64,000 nt of DNA from Oleiagrimonas sp963821885 (GTDB lineage Bacteria; Pseudomonadota; Gammaproteobacteria; Xanthomonadales; Rhodanobacteraceae), in contig CAWGFN010000005.1 in assembly GCA_963821885.1 (NCBI GenBank), forward strand, positions 1 through 64,000, in the 5' to 3' direction. Position 1 is the stretch's first letter; every line of letters starts with the position of its first letter. The notes under the pieces were generated by a model that saw nothing but the letters and a program-made list of their open reading frames with translations, did not search any database and was not told the origin of the DNA. The position numbers were made by a program, and so were the translations under genes. Shown in pieces: positions 1-7,739 of the stretch.

Positions 1-823
1 TCCGCGCCAGCTCGTCCATGGACACGTCGAAGCTGAGCAGTTCGAACCACCGCCACATCAGCTCATCGCCGATCTTCATGGTCTTGGTGACGATGTCGAT
101 GGCCGGCTCGTCGATGCCGATGTAGTTGTCCAGCGACTTGGACATCTTGTTGACGCCATCGAGCCCTTCCAGAAGCGGCATGGTCAGCACGATCTGCGGC
201 GGCTGCCCCTCGTGTTCCTGCAGGGCGCGACCCATCAGCAGGTTGAACTTCTGGTCGGTGCCGCCGAGCTCGACGTCGGCCTTCAGCGCCACCGAGTCGT
301 AGCCCTGCACCAGCGGATACAGGAACTCGTGGATGGCGATGGGCTGCTGCGCCTTGTAGCGCTTGTCGAAGTCGTCGCGCTCGAGCATGCGCGCCACGGT
401 GTGCTGCGCGGCCAGCCGCACCATGTCGGCCGCGGTCATGGCGCCGAACCACTCGCTGTTGAAGCGCACCTCGGTCTTCTCGCGATCGAGCACCTTGAAC
501 ACCTGCGCGGCGTAGGTGTCGGCATTGGCCTTGACCTGCTCGGGGGTAAGCGGCTTGCGCGTGGCGTTCTTGCCGGTGGGGTCGCCGATCATGCCGGTGA
601 AGTCGCCGATCAGGAAGATCACCGTATGCCCCAGATCCTGGAACTGGCGCATCTTGTTGAGCAGCACCGTGTGTCCCAGATGCAGGTCCGGCGCGGTCGG
701 GTCGAAGCCGGCCTTGATCCGCAGCGGGCGGCCGCTGGCCAGGCGCTTTTCCAGCTCCTCGACCTTGATGATTTCCTCGGCGCCGCGGCCGATCAGCGCC
801 AGGGCGCGCTCGATGTCGCTCAT
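1..823 (-). CDS. tyrS: tyrosyl-tRNA synthetase, 3' end cut by window edge
   Basis: Class I aminoacyl-tRNA synthetase that charges tRNA-Tyr in the cytoplasm. The class I signatures are visible: HLGH at about residues 48-51 and KMSKS at about 226-230, with GGTDQKFN between them in the catalytic Rossmann domain. The HLGH/KMSKS combination is that of the TyrRS type often called TyrZ. Only 274 codons are present; the rest of the anticodon-binding region and the C-terminal S4-like domain lie outside the window. The ATG start is preceded by GAGG at suitable spacing. The gene is divergent from the M23 peptidase, the same arrangement as tyrZ / M23 / anmK in Pseudomonas. Confidence 0.96.
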   Translation of the reverse strand, partial: MSDIERALALIGRGAEEIIKVEELEKRLASGRPLRIKAGFDPTAPDLHLGHTVLLNKMRQFQDLGHTVIFLIGDFTGMIGDPTGKNATRKPLTPEQVKANADTYAAQVFKVLDREKTEVRFNSEWFGAMTAADMVRLAAQHTVARMLERDDFDKRYKAQQPIAIHEFLYPLVQGYDSVALKADVELGGTDQKFNLLMGRALQEHEGQPPQIVLTMPLLEGLDGVNKMSKSLDNYIGIDEPAIDIVTKTMKIGDELMWRWFELLSFDVSMDELAR

Positions 824-933
824 GAATACCTCGTCGGATGGAACGTGGGGTGCCCGGCGCGGGGCGGCGGACTGAATGCGGTTAATTGTGCGTTAACTGA
901 AGTGATGTACGCAACGCTTTGAAAAAAAAGGCG

Positions 934-963
934 TTGACGGGCTTTCCCGGCACTGGCTATCGT
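934..963 (+). promoter_or_regulatory. putative sigma-70 promoter of the M23 peptidase-anmK operon
   Basis: TTGACG (934-939) and TATCGT (958-963) are separated by 18 bases in the 189-bp spacer between divergent tyrS and the M23 gene. The -35 matches 5/6 and the -10 matches 4/6 of consensus. No other good match was seen in the spacer. Confidence 0.45.
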
Positions 964-1012
964 AATCGCCAGCTTGACCCCGACAGACTCTGACACAGGG
1001 CGGACCCGCACG

Positions 1013-2419
1013 ATGACCGGTGGCAACAACTCGGCGCACGATACCCGCCGGGCACGCATGATTGAACGTCTTCGCCACTGGTTCCAGGTCTCGCACGCCG
1101 CCGACCTGCCGCCGCACTGGTCGCGCGAACATCGCCTGCTCACCGCCACAGTCACGCTGATCATCGTGCTGTCGGTCCTGGTGGTGCCGACCTGGGCGAG
1201 CGTGGCCTCGCACGCCAACGAACACGTCACCTACAACGAAAGTCCGCTCGATCTTCCGGTCCTGCCGCCGCAGCCCAAGGCGCCGGTTCAGGACACCTGG
1301 GAAGTGGTCCGCGTGCAGTCCGGCCAGACCCTGTCCGGCCTGTTCCAGTCGCACGGCCTGGACTATGCCGACCTGCAGCTGGCGCTGGACGCCACGCACA
1401 AGTCCGGCGCCCTGCACGACCTGCATCCGGGCGACCCGATCGGCTTCCTGACCGACGCCAATGGCAAGCTGCTCGCCCTGCGCTTCAACAGTGACGCCGA
1501 GCACCGCGTGGTGCTTCGCTTCGCCGACGGCGCCGTCACCCGCCACGTGCAGGAACGCGATGTCGAGCGCCGCCAGCACATCGCCCACGGCGTGATCGAT
1601 TCCTCGCTGTTCGGTTCGGCCGACCGCGCCGGCTTGAACGAGGCGATGGTGGTCAAGCTGGCCGACGTGTTCAAGTACGACATCGACTTCATCAAGGACA
1701 TCCGCAAGGGCGACCGCTTCACCGTCATCTACGACGACGTGTGGCGCGACGGCGCCTACCTGCACAGCGGCGACATCATCGCCGCGGAGTTCTACAACCA
1801 CGGCCACCGCTTCACCGCCTTCCGCTTCGAGAAGCCCGACGGCAGCTTCGGCTACTACAGCGAGGACGGCCGTCCGCTGCAGAAGGCGCTGCTGCGCACG
1901 CCGGTGAAATTCACCCGCATCTCCTCGCGCTTCAGCCTGCACCGCCTGCAACCGATCCTCGGCTACACCCGCGCGCACAAGGGCGTGGACTACGCCGCGC
2001 CGCGCGGCACGCCGATCCACGCCGCGGGCAACGGCACCATCCGAGTGCGCGGCTGGGTGCACGGCTTCGGCCGCTTCATCCTGATCAAGCACGACGCCGA
2101 GTACGCCACGGCCTACGCGCACATGTCGCGCTTCGCGCCGGGCCTTGGCGTCGGATCGCACGTGCGCCAGGGGCAGGTCATCGGCTATGTCGGCATGACC
2201 GGACTGGCCACCGGCCCGCACCTGCACTATGAGGTCCGCGTGTACGGCAAGCAGGTCAATCCGCTGACGGTGACCATGCCCAAGCCCAAGCCGCTGGCCC
2301 CGGCGCTGCTGGCCAAGTTCAAGCAGCAGGCCAGGCCGTACATGTCGCGCCTGGCCACGCTGGACGCCAACATGCAGCTGGCCAGCCGCACCGCTGGCAG
2401 CGATCGCCACGCCAACTGA
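1013..2419 (+). CDS. M23 family murein DD-endopeptidase (LytM domain)
   Basis: Periplasmic, membrane-anchored peptidoglycan endopeptidase of about 468 residues. After a short basic cytoplasmic N-terminus there is one hydrophobic segment (roughly residues 38-58, LTATVTLIIVLSVLVV), then a LysM/OapA-like region and a C-terminal LytM (M23) domain. The zinc ligands are visible as HKGVD at about 322-326 and HLHYE at about 403-407. I chose the ATG at 1013; an in-frame TTG at 974 and an ATG at 1058 are alternatives, and none has a strong Shine-Dalgarno. anmK starts 7 bases after its stop, so the two are probably cotranscribed and link wall cleavage to recycling. The tyrS/M23/anmK order is conserved in several gammaproteobacteria. 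Confidence 0.93.
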   Translation: MTGGNNSAHDTRRARMIERLRHWFQVSHAADLPPHWSREHRLLTATVTLIIVLSVLVVPTWASVASHANEHVTYNESPLDLPVLPPQPKAPVQDTWEVVRVQSGQTLSGLFQSHGLDYADLQLALDATHKSGALHDLHPGDPIGFLTDANGKLLALRFNSDAEHRVVLRFADGAVTRHVQERDVERRQHIAHGVIDSSLFGSADRAGLNEAMVVKLADVFKYDIDFIKDIRKGDRFTVIYDDVWRDGAYLHSGDIIAAEFYNHGHRFTAFRFEKPDGSFGYYSEDGRPLQKALLRTPVKFTRISSRFSLHRLQPILGYTRAHKGVDYAAPRGTPIHAAGNGTIRVRGWVHGFGRFILIKHDAEYATAYAHMSRFAPGLGVGSHVRQGQVIGYVGMTGLATGPHLHYEVRVYGKQVNPLTVTMPKPKPLAPALLAKFKQQARPYMSRLATLDANMQLASRTAGSDRHAN

Positions 2420-2426
2420 TCCCGCG

Positions 2427-3545
2427 ATGACCGGCTCCGACGAGGCGCTGTACGTCGGCCTGATTTCCGGCACCAGCGCGGACGGCATCGACGCGGCGCT
2501 GTGCCGCTTCCAGCCGCGGGTCGAGCTGCTGCACGCCTGCACCGTGCCCTGGCCCGACGACCTGCGCCAACGCATCCTGGACGTGTCGCAGGGGACCCAG
2601 GCACTGGATCTTGACGCCCTGGGCCGCCTCGACGTCGCCGTCGGCCAGTGCTTTGCCGACGCCACGCACCATCTGCTGCGCGAAGCCGGCGTCACGGCCG
2701 ACCAGATACGCGCCATCGGTTCGCACGGGCAGACGCTCCGCCACCGCATCGGCGGGGCGCAGCCCTTCACCCTGCAGATCGGCGACGCCTGGGTGATCGC
2801 CGAACGCACCGGCATCGACACGGTGGCCGATTTCCGCCGCGCCGACGTCGCCGCCGGCGGCCAGGGTGCGCCGCTGATGCCGGCCTTCCACGCCGCGGTG
2901 CTGGCCTCGCCCGACCACGTGCGCGCGGTGCTCAACCTCGGCGGCATCGCCAACCTCAGCGTGCTGCATCGCGACGGCACGGTCACCGGCTTCGACAGCG
3001 GGCCGGCCAATGGCCTGATGGATGCCTGGTGCCTGGCGCACCGGGGACAACCCTACGACCATGAAGGCGCCTTCGCCGCTTCCGGACGCGTCGACGAGAA
3101 CCTGCTGCGCGATCTGCTGGCCGACCCCTACTTCGCCCTGCCCGCGCCCAAGAGCACGGGCCGCGAGTACTTCCATCTGCAGTGGCTGCGGGAGAACGCC
3201 GATCTGGACGCGCTGCGCGCCGAGGACGTGCAGGCCACGCTGATGGCGTTGACCGTGCGCAGCGTGGGCGACGCCGTCCGGCGCCACGCGGCCGACGCCG
3301 CCGAGATCGTGGTCTGCGGCGGTGGCGCGCACAATTGCGCGCTGATGGAACAGCTTGCGCAAGCCCTGGCGCCGCGCGGCGTGATCAGCAGCGCCGATCT
3401 GGGCGTCTCGCCCGATCATGTCGAATCGATGGGTTTTGCCTGGCTGGCCCACCGCCGCCTGCACGACCTGCCGGGCAACCTGCCCCAGGTCACCGGGGCG
3501 CGCGGCCCGCGCATGCTCGGCGCCCTGCACGCGGCGCCGCGCTGA
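2427..3545 (+). CDS. anmK: anhydro-N-acetylmuramic acid kinase
   Basis: Phosphorylates and hydrolyses 1,6-anhydro-MurNAc to MurNAc-6-phosphate during peptidoglycan recycling in the cytoplasm. The protein has the usual family length (372 aa). It carries the N-terminal GLISGTSADGID phosphate-binding motif, the TVADFRRADVAAGGQGAPL segment with the catalytic Asp region, LNLGGIANLS, and the C-terminal CGGGAHN motif of the sugar-kinase/Hsp70 fold. It lies 7 bases downstream of the M23 peptidase, so operon transcription is likely. The nearby AmpG-type permease would import its substrate. Confidence 0.97.
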   Translation: MTGSDEALYVGLISGTSADGIDAALCRFQPRVELLHACTVPWPDDLRQRILDVSQGTQALDLDALGRLDVAVGQCFADATHHLLREAGVTADQIRAIGSHGQTLRHRIGGAQPFTLQIGDAWVIAERTGIDTVADFRRADVAAGGQGAPLMPAFHAAVLASPDHVRAVLNLGGIANLSVLHRDGTVTGFDSGPANGLMDAWCLAHRGQPYDHEGAFAASGRVDENLLRDLLADPYFALPAPKSTGREYFHLQWLRENADLDALRAEDVQATLMALTVRSVGDAVRRHAADAAEIVVCGGGAHNCALMEQLAQALAPRGVISSADLGVSPDHVESMGFAWLAHRRLHDLPGNLPQVTGARGPRMLGALHAAPR

Positions 3546-3548
3546 GGT

Positions 3549-3833
3549 TCATTTGCCGTCTGAAGGCTTGCGCGCCAGTTGCCCATCGGGCACGTCGGCC
3601 ATGGCGTCCAGCGCCTCGGCGAAGGCGGCGGTCTCGTCGGCCTTCCAGGTGCCGCCCAGGTTGGCGATGCTGCGAAATTCCCGTTCGCTGTACAGATTCT
3701 CTCCGCCCAGCCCCAGGCCGTTGCGGATGGCGTGCAGCACCACATCGTTGATGGACCACTTGCGCTCGCGCGCGATCTGCTTGATGCGCTCGACCATGGC
3801 GTCATCGATGTGACGTACGACGATGTCCGGCAC
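3549..3833 (-). CDS. ribbon-helix-helix (FitA-like) small protein, orphan
   Basis: A 94-residue protein starting at GTG with a textbook AGGAGG eight bases upstream. The N-terminal half (IVVRHIDDAMVERIKQIARERKWSINDVVLHAI) has the beta-strand plus two-helix pattern of Arc/MetJ or FitA-type ribbon-helix-helix DNA-binding antitoxins. The C-terminal half is charged and Trp-containing (GTWKADETAAFAEAL) and resembles the tail with which antitoxins grip their toxin. No PIN or RelE-type toxin gene lies next to it: it sits between the convergent anmK (3-base gap) and ampG on the same strand. It may be an orphan antitoxin-like regulator; the function is unknown. Confidence 0.8.
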   Translation of the reverse strand: MPDIVVRHIDDAMVERIKQIARERKWSINDVVLHAIRNGLGLGGENLYSEREFRSIANLGGTWKADETAAFAEALDAMADVPDGQLARKPSDGK

Positions 3834-3886
3834 GCGCGAATCCTCCTGTACGCCACATGCCCCCTGTACGCTGCATTGTGTCAGTT

Positions 3887-5452
3887 TTACGGCGCCTTGG
3901 CAGCCCCGTGAGCATTTCCGTGGAGGCGCTCGCCACGCACCACTGTTTGCTTCTGTGCGTCCTGACGCGCAGCCGGATCACGCAGCAGCCACAGGATCAG
4001 CAGCAAGGCAGGCAATGCCACGAGAGCGGTATACAGGTAGAACGACGGGTAACCCACCGCGTCCACGATCCGCCCCCATTGGCTGGCGATGCTCTTGGCT
4101 GGAAGGCTCCACATCGTGCCAAACAGCGCATATTGGGTCGCCGTGTAGTCCTTGCTGGTCAACGAGGACATCCAGGCGATGAAGGCCGTACCGGCGATGC
4201 CGTTGGCGACATTGTCCAGGCTGATGCCTGCCGCCAGCCATGCCAATGACGGCGGATGCCCCGATAGCGCAGCGATATGCCCGTACAGGAGGTTGGCCGC
4301 GCTCAGCATCAACAGGCCCAGAAGCATGGTCCTCAACGCCCCTGCACGCTGCACCAGCCAGCCTGCAAGCAACGCCCCGGAGAGCGTCAACATGACGCCG
4401 TATACCTTGCTCACGAGAGCGATCTGGTCGAGCGTGTAACCCATGTCCAGATAGAACGTGTTGGCGGCCACGCCCATCGTCATGTAGTTGAGGCGGTAGG
4501 TGACGATCAGGCCGAGCATGATCAAGGCCAGCCGCATGCCCTTGCGGTTGACGAAATCCGTCAGGGGCAGGACCACGGATCCGGTCAGGCGATCCAGCAA
4601 GGGGCGCAGCGGCCGGGCCCGCAAGATCGCCAGCAACAGCAACTCGATGGCGAGGACGACTCCGACACTGACATCGATCACCCGCGCCGACGAACCGGAC
4701 GGCAATGCAAGGTGCAGGCCGGCTCCCACCAGCACGGTGACGATCACCGCAGTGACCAGGGATGTCGCGCGCATGCGCGAGATGGTCTCGCGCACCAGCT
4801 CCGGATCAGCCTTGATCCGACGGTCGCGCAAGGCCACCGGCTCGGGTATCCACAGGCAGGTCGCCGGACCGACAAGCATGCACACGGCCATCACCAGGTA
4901 CGCCCCGGTCCAATTGAAGCTGCTCGCGGCGACCAAGGCTCCTGCTCCGCCGCAGATCAGCGCGATCTGGTAACCCACCTGATAACTGGCCGCCGTCGCG
5001 CCCTGAAGGTCCTCGCCCGTCGACTCGATGCGATAGGCGTCGATGACAATGTCCTGAGTGGAACCGCAGAAGGCCGTAAACAGCGCCAGGCCGGCAACCC
5101 ATAACGGACTATGCGCCGGATCCGGGAATGCCATGGCCACCAGCCCGACGACAACGCCCATCTGCGCCAGCAACATCCAGCCGCGGCGCTGACCGAGTCG
5201 GTCAAGCCCGGGCAAGCGCAGACGGTCGACCACCGGTGACCAGAAGAATTTCACCGAATAGGCCAACCCCACCAGGCTGAAAAGACCGATCGTGGTGCGT
5301 TCGATCCCGGCTTGCTGCAGGCGCGCGGAGAGCGTCATCAACACCAGCGGAAACGGCAGCCCCGAGGAAAACCCCAGCAGCAGCATGTGCCGGACAGCGG
5401 GGTGGCTGTAGCTTGGAAAACGTCTCCGGAGCCAGCCGGCCAGGCCGCTCAT
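3887..5452 (-). CDS. ampG: AmpG-type muropeptide permease (MFS)
   Basis: Inner-membrane major facilitator of 521 residues with about 12-14 hydrophobic segments. The N-terminus (LLLGFSSGLPFPLVLMTL, then GLAYSVKFFWSPVVDR) is the AmpG signature. The family imports GlcNAc-1,6-anhydro-MurNAc (peptides) from the periplasm for recycling. The start ATG overlaps the stop of xth by four bases (ATGA), so the two are translationally coupled. Its neighbourhood with anmK and the M23 peptidase fits a wall-recycling role. The symbol rests on family resemblance and not on proof of substrate. Confidence 0.88.
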   Translation of the reverse strand: MSGLAGWLRRRFPSYSHPAVRHMLLLGFSSGLPFPLVLMTLSARLQQAGIERTTIGLFSLVGLAYSVKFFWSPVVDRLRLPGLDRLGQRRGWMLLAQMGVVVGLVAMAFPDPAHSPLWVAGLALFTAFCGSTQDIVIDAYRIESTGEDLQGATAASYQVGYQIALICGGAGALVAASSFNWTGAYLVMAVCMLVGPATCLWIPEPVALRDRRIKADPELVRETISRMRATSLVTAVIVTVLVGAGLHLALPSGSSARVIDVSVGVVLAIELLLLAILRARPLRPLLDRLTGSVVLPLTDFVNRKGMRLALIMLGLIVTYRLNYMTMGVAANTFYLDMGYTLDQIALVSKVYGVMLTLSGALLAGWLVQRAGALRTMLLGLLMLSAANLLYGHIAALSGHPPSLAWLAAGISLDNVANGIAGTAFIAWMSSLTSKDYTATQYALFGTMWSLPAKSIASQWGRIVDAVGYPSFYLYTALVALPALLLILWLLRDPAARQDAQKQTVVRGERLHGNAHGAAKAP

Positions 5453-6222
5453 GTCGCGTAATCCACGGTGTACGGCGCGTGGTCTGAAAACCGCTCATCG
5501 CGGTAGATCGAGCAGTCCCGCAGGCGGTCGCGCAGCGACGGCGTGGCCAGCTGGTAGTCGATGCGCCAGCCGACATTGTTCTCGCGCGCGCGGCCGCGGT
5601 TGGACCACCAGGTGTACTCGACCGCGTCGGGCTTGAGCGCGCGGAAGGTGTCGACCCAGCCGCGCGCCTCGATCAGGCCGTTCATCCAGTCGCGCTCCTC
5701 GGGCAGGCAGCCGGAGTTCTTCTGGTTGGACTTCCAGTTCCTGATGTCCATCTCGCTGCGCACGATGTTCCAGTCGCCGCAGACCACGTAGTCGCGGCCG
5801 CTGGCCAGCCAGCCGTCGAGCACCGGGGCGAACCATTCCATGATGCGGAACTTGTACTGCTGGCGTTCCTCGCCAGACGAGCCCGAGGGAAAGTACAGCG
5901 ACACCACGCTGAGATTGCCGAACTGCGCCTCGATGTAGCGGCCCTCGCAATCGAAATCCTCGCGGCCCAGCTCGGTCAGGATCCGGTCCGGCGCCTGGCG
6001 CGAATAGATGGCCACGCCGCTGTAGCCCTTCTTGCTGCGGGCATCATGGAAACAGTCGTGGTACCCCTCGCGGGTGAAGGCCGGGTCGTCGACCAGCTGG
6101 TGCGTGCGTGCCTTGGTTTCCTGCAGGCACAGGATGTCCGCGTCCTGCCGCTCGAACCAGTCGAAGAAACCCTTGCGGGCGGCCGATCGGATGCCGTTGG
6201 CATTGAGGCTGATGATGCGCAT
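5449..6222 (-). CDS. xth: exodeoxyribonuclease III
   Basis: AP endonuclease / 3'-5' exonuclease of base-excision repair, about 257 residues. The endonuclease/exonuclease/phosphatase fold motifs are seen in order: SLNANGIR, LQETKA (metal-binding Glu), the GDWNIV catalytic Asp-Asn motif, and C-terminal SDHAPY with the catalytic His. I set the start at the ATG that begins MRIISLNANG; the open frame runs further upstream but that extension does not resemble the family. It ends in an ATGA overlap with ampG and is divergent from pyrE. Confidence 0.95.
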   Translation of the reverse strand: MRIISLNANGIRSAARKGFFDWFERQDADILCLQETKARTHQLVDDPAFTREGYHDCFHDARSKKGYSGVAIYSRQAPDRILTELGREDFDCEGRYIEAQFGNLSVVSLYFPSGSSGEERQQYKFRIMEWFAPVLDGWLASGRDYVVCGDWNIVRSEMDIRNWKSNQKNSGCLPEERDWMNGLIEARGWVDTFRALKPDAVEYTWWSNRGRARENNVGWRIDYQLATPSLRDRLRDCSIYRDERFSDHAPYTVDYAT

Positions 6223-6300
6223 GCGCGACCCTGGATGAGGCAATGCGGCATCATAGCAACCTCGCCGGACCATTCACGGCCCCTCGCCCCGGAGATCGAC

Positions 6301-6945
6301 GTGCACGCGCACCAACGCCAATTCATCGAGCTCGCCCTGGCCAGTGGCGTCCTGCGCTTCGGCCAGTTCACCCTGAAGTCGGGCCGGACCAGCCCGTATT
6401 TCTTCAATCTGGGGCAGATCGCCTCGGGCGCCTCCCTAGGTCGGCTCGGCCGGGCCTACGCCACGGCCGCGATGCAGTCGGACGTGGCCTTCGACATGCT
6501 CTTCGGGCCAGCCTACAAGGGCATCCCGCTGGCCGCGGCCACCGCCATCGCACTGGCCGATGAACATGATCGCGACGTGCCCTTCGCCTACAACCGCAAG
6601 GAAGCCAAGGACCACGGCGAGGGCGGCACCCTGGTCGGCGCACCGCTCGAGGGCCGCGTGCTGATCGTCGACGACGTGATGACCGCCGGCACCGCGGTGC
6701 GCGAATCGCTGGCGCTGATCCGCGCCAGTGGCGCCACGCCGGCGGGCGTGCTGATCGCCCTGGACCGTCAGGAGCGCGGCGAAGGCGAACGCTCGGCCGC
6801 CCAGGAGCTGACCGCCGAGGAGGGCGTGCCGGTGGTCGCCATCGCCGGATTCGCGGACGTGCTGGCCTATACCGCCGAATCCGGGGAGCTGGCCGATGAG
6901 CGGGCCGCCCTGGAGGCCTACCGCGCCCGCTACGGCTGCCGCTGA
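6301..6945 (+). CDS. pyrE: orotate phosphoribosyltransferase
   Basis: Converts orotate and PRPP to orotidine monophosphate in pyrimidine synthesis; 214 residues, normal for the family. Visible motifs are LKSGRTSPYFF near the N-terminus, GPAYKGIPLA, the flexible-loop sequence YNRKEAKDHGEGG, and the PRPP-binding LIVDDVMTAGTA. I chose the GTG at 6301 because GGAGA lies five bases upstream and translation from there gives the family N-terminus (HQRQFIELALASGVLRFGQF). Any upstream start would run into the antisense of xth. Divergent xth/pyrE is common in this order. Confidence 0.95.
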   Translation: MHAHQRQFIELALASGVLRFGQFTLKSGRTSPYFFNLGQIASGASLGRLGRAYATAAMQSDVAFDMLFGPAYKGIPLAAATAIALADEHDRDVPFAYNRKEAKDHGEGGTLVGAPLEGRVLIVDDVMTAGTAVRESLALIRASGATPAGVLIALDRQERGEGERSAAQELTAEEGVPVVAIAGFADVLAYTAESGELADERAALEAYRARYGCR

Positions 6946-7022
6946 ACCGTCGCCCAGCGTGTGCGGCGCGACATGGTTCGCGCCCGTCCGGCCTCGTTAT
7001 ACTGCGGAGCCGGAGGTTGATC

Positions 7023-7682
7023 ATGCAAAAACCCTTATTCGCCCGACTCGTCCTGTGCGCGCTGCTGCTGGCCAGCACGGCCGCGCTCGCCCAGCGGCAC
7101 GACCAGACGCCCGAGAGCTACCGCTACCGCTGGACCGACAGCCAGGGCCAGATGCATTTCAGCGACAGCCTGAATGCCGATGCCATCAAGAACGGCTACG
7201 ACGTGCTCAACAGCAGCGGCCTGGTCGTGCGCCATGTCGAGCGCACCCTGTCGCCCGCCGAGCGCAAGATCGCCGATGCCGCGAAGGCCAAGCAGCAGGA
7301 AGCCGAAGCGGCCGCGGCACGCCAGCATGCCGAAGACATGCAGATGCTCAACGCCTATCCCAACGAGAAGGTGTTCCGCGACTCGCAGCAGGCCGAAATC
7401 GACGAGTTGACGCAGTCTCTGCACACCACCGAGATCAACCTCCATGCACAGGAGCAGAACCTCGCCGACCTGCTCGCGCATGTGGCCGACCTCAAGCACG
7501 CCGGCAAGCCTGTGCCGCCCTTCCTCGAGAAGCGCATCGACGAGCAGCGCAGCGCCGTCACCCAGCAACGCGCCACCCTGAACAACCAGCGCAAGGCGCG
7601 CGATGAAGCGGTCAAGCGCGTCGATGAAAAGGTGGCCCGCTATCGCAAGCTGCGCGCCGAGCAGGGCGGCGACATCCCCTGA
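7023..7682 (+). CDS. secreted DUF4124 protein with coiled coil
   Basis: A 219-residue exported protein of unknown function. A signal peptide (LFARLVLCALLLASTAALAQ) is followed by a DUF4124-like segment (YRYRWTDSQGQMHFSDSL), which in the family resembles a small SH3-like fold. The rest is a long, charged, Gln/Ala-rich alpha-helical coiled coil. The ATG at 7023 has GGAGG six bases upstream; TTG at 7017 is rejected because it would overlap that Shine-Dalgarno. TATACT at 6998-7003 is a likely -10 element. The family is widespread in Xanthomonadales and the exact role is not known. Confidence 0.85.
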   Translation: MQKPLFARLVLCALLLASTAALAQRHDQTPESYRYRWTDSQGQMHFSDSLNADAIKNGYDVLNSSGLVVRHVERTLSPAERKIADAAKAKQQEAEAAAARQHAEDMQMLNAYPNEKVFRDSQQAEIDELTQSLHTTEINLHAQEQNLADLLAHVADLKHAGKPVPPFLEKRIDEQRSAVTQQRATLNNQRKARDEAVKRVDEKVARYRKLRAEQGGDIP

Positions 7683-7711
7683 GAAGCGGCGTGCACGACG
7701 GCATGGTCCGG

Positions 7712-7735
7712 CATCGCGCACGCTCGTGCGCGATG
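7712..7735. terminator. hairpin between convergent DUF4124 gene and algC
   Basis: A perfect 10-bp stem (CATCGCGCAC / GTGCGCGATG) with a 4-base loop lies in the 57-bp gap between two converging genes. There is no T-tract on either strand, so it may act as a roadblock or a Rho-assisted end and is not a classical intrinsic terminator. Confidence 0.45.
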
Positions 7736-7739
7736 TCTG

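Noticed and set aside
974..1012. TTG start for the M23 peptidase
   Set aside because: It lies within a few bases of the predicted transcription start and lacks a Shine-Dalgarno; the ATG at 1013 is more economical.
893..3010. Long minus-strand open frame opposite the M23 peptidase and anmK
   Set aside because: Arg/Ala/His-biased composition typical of antisense frames in GC-rich DNA; the plus-strand genes carry clear family motifs.
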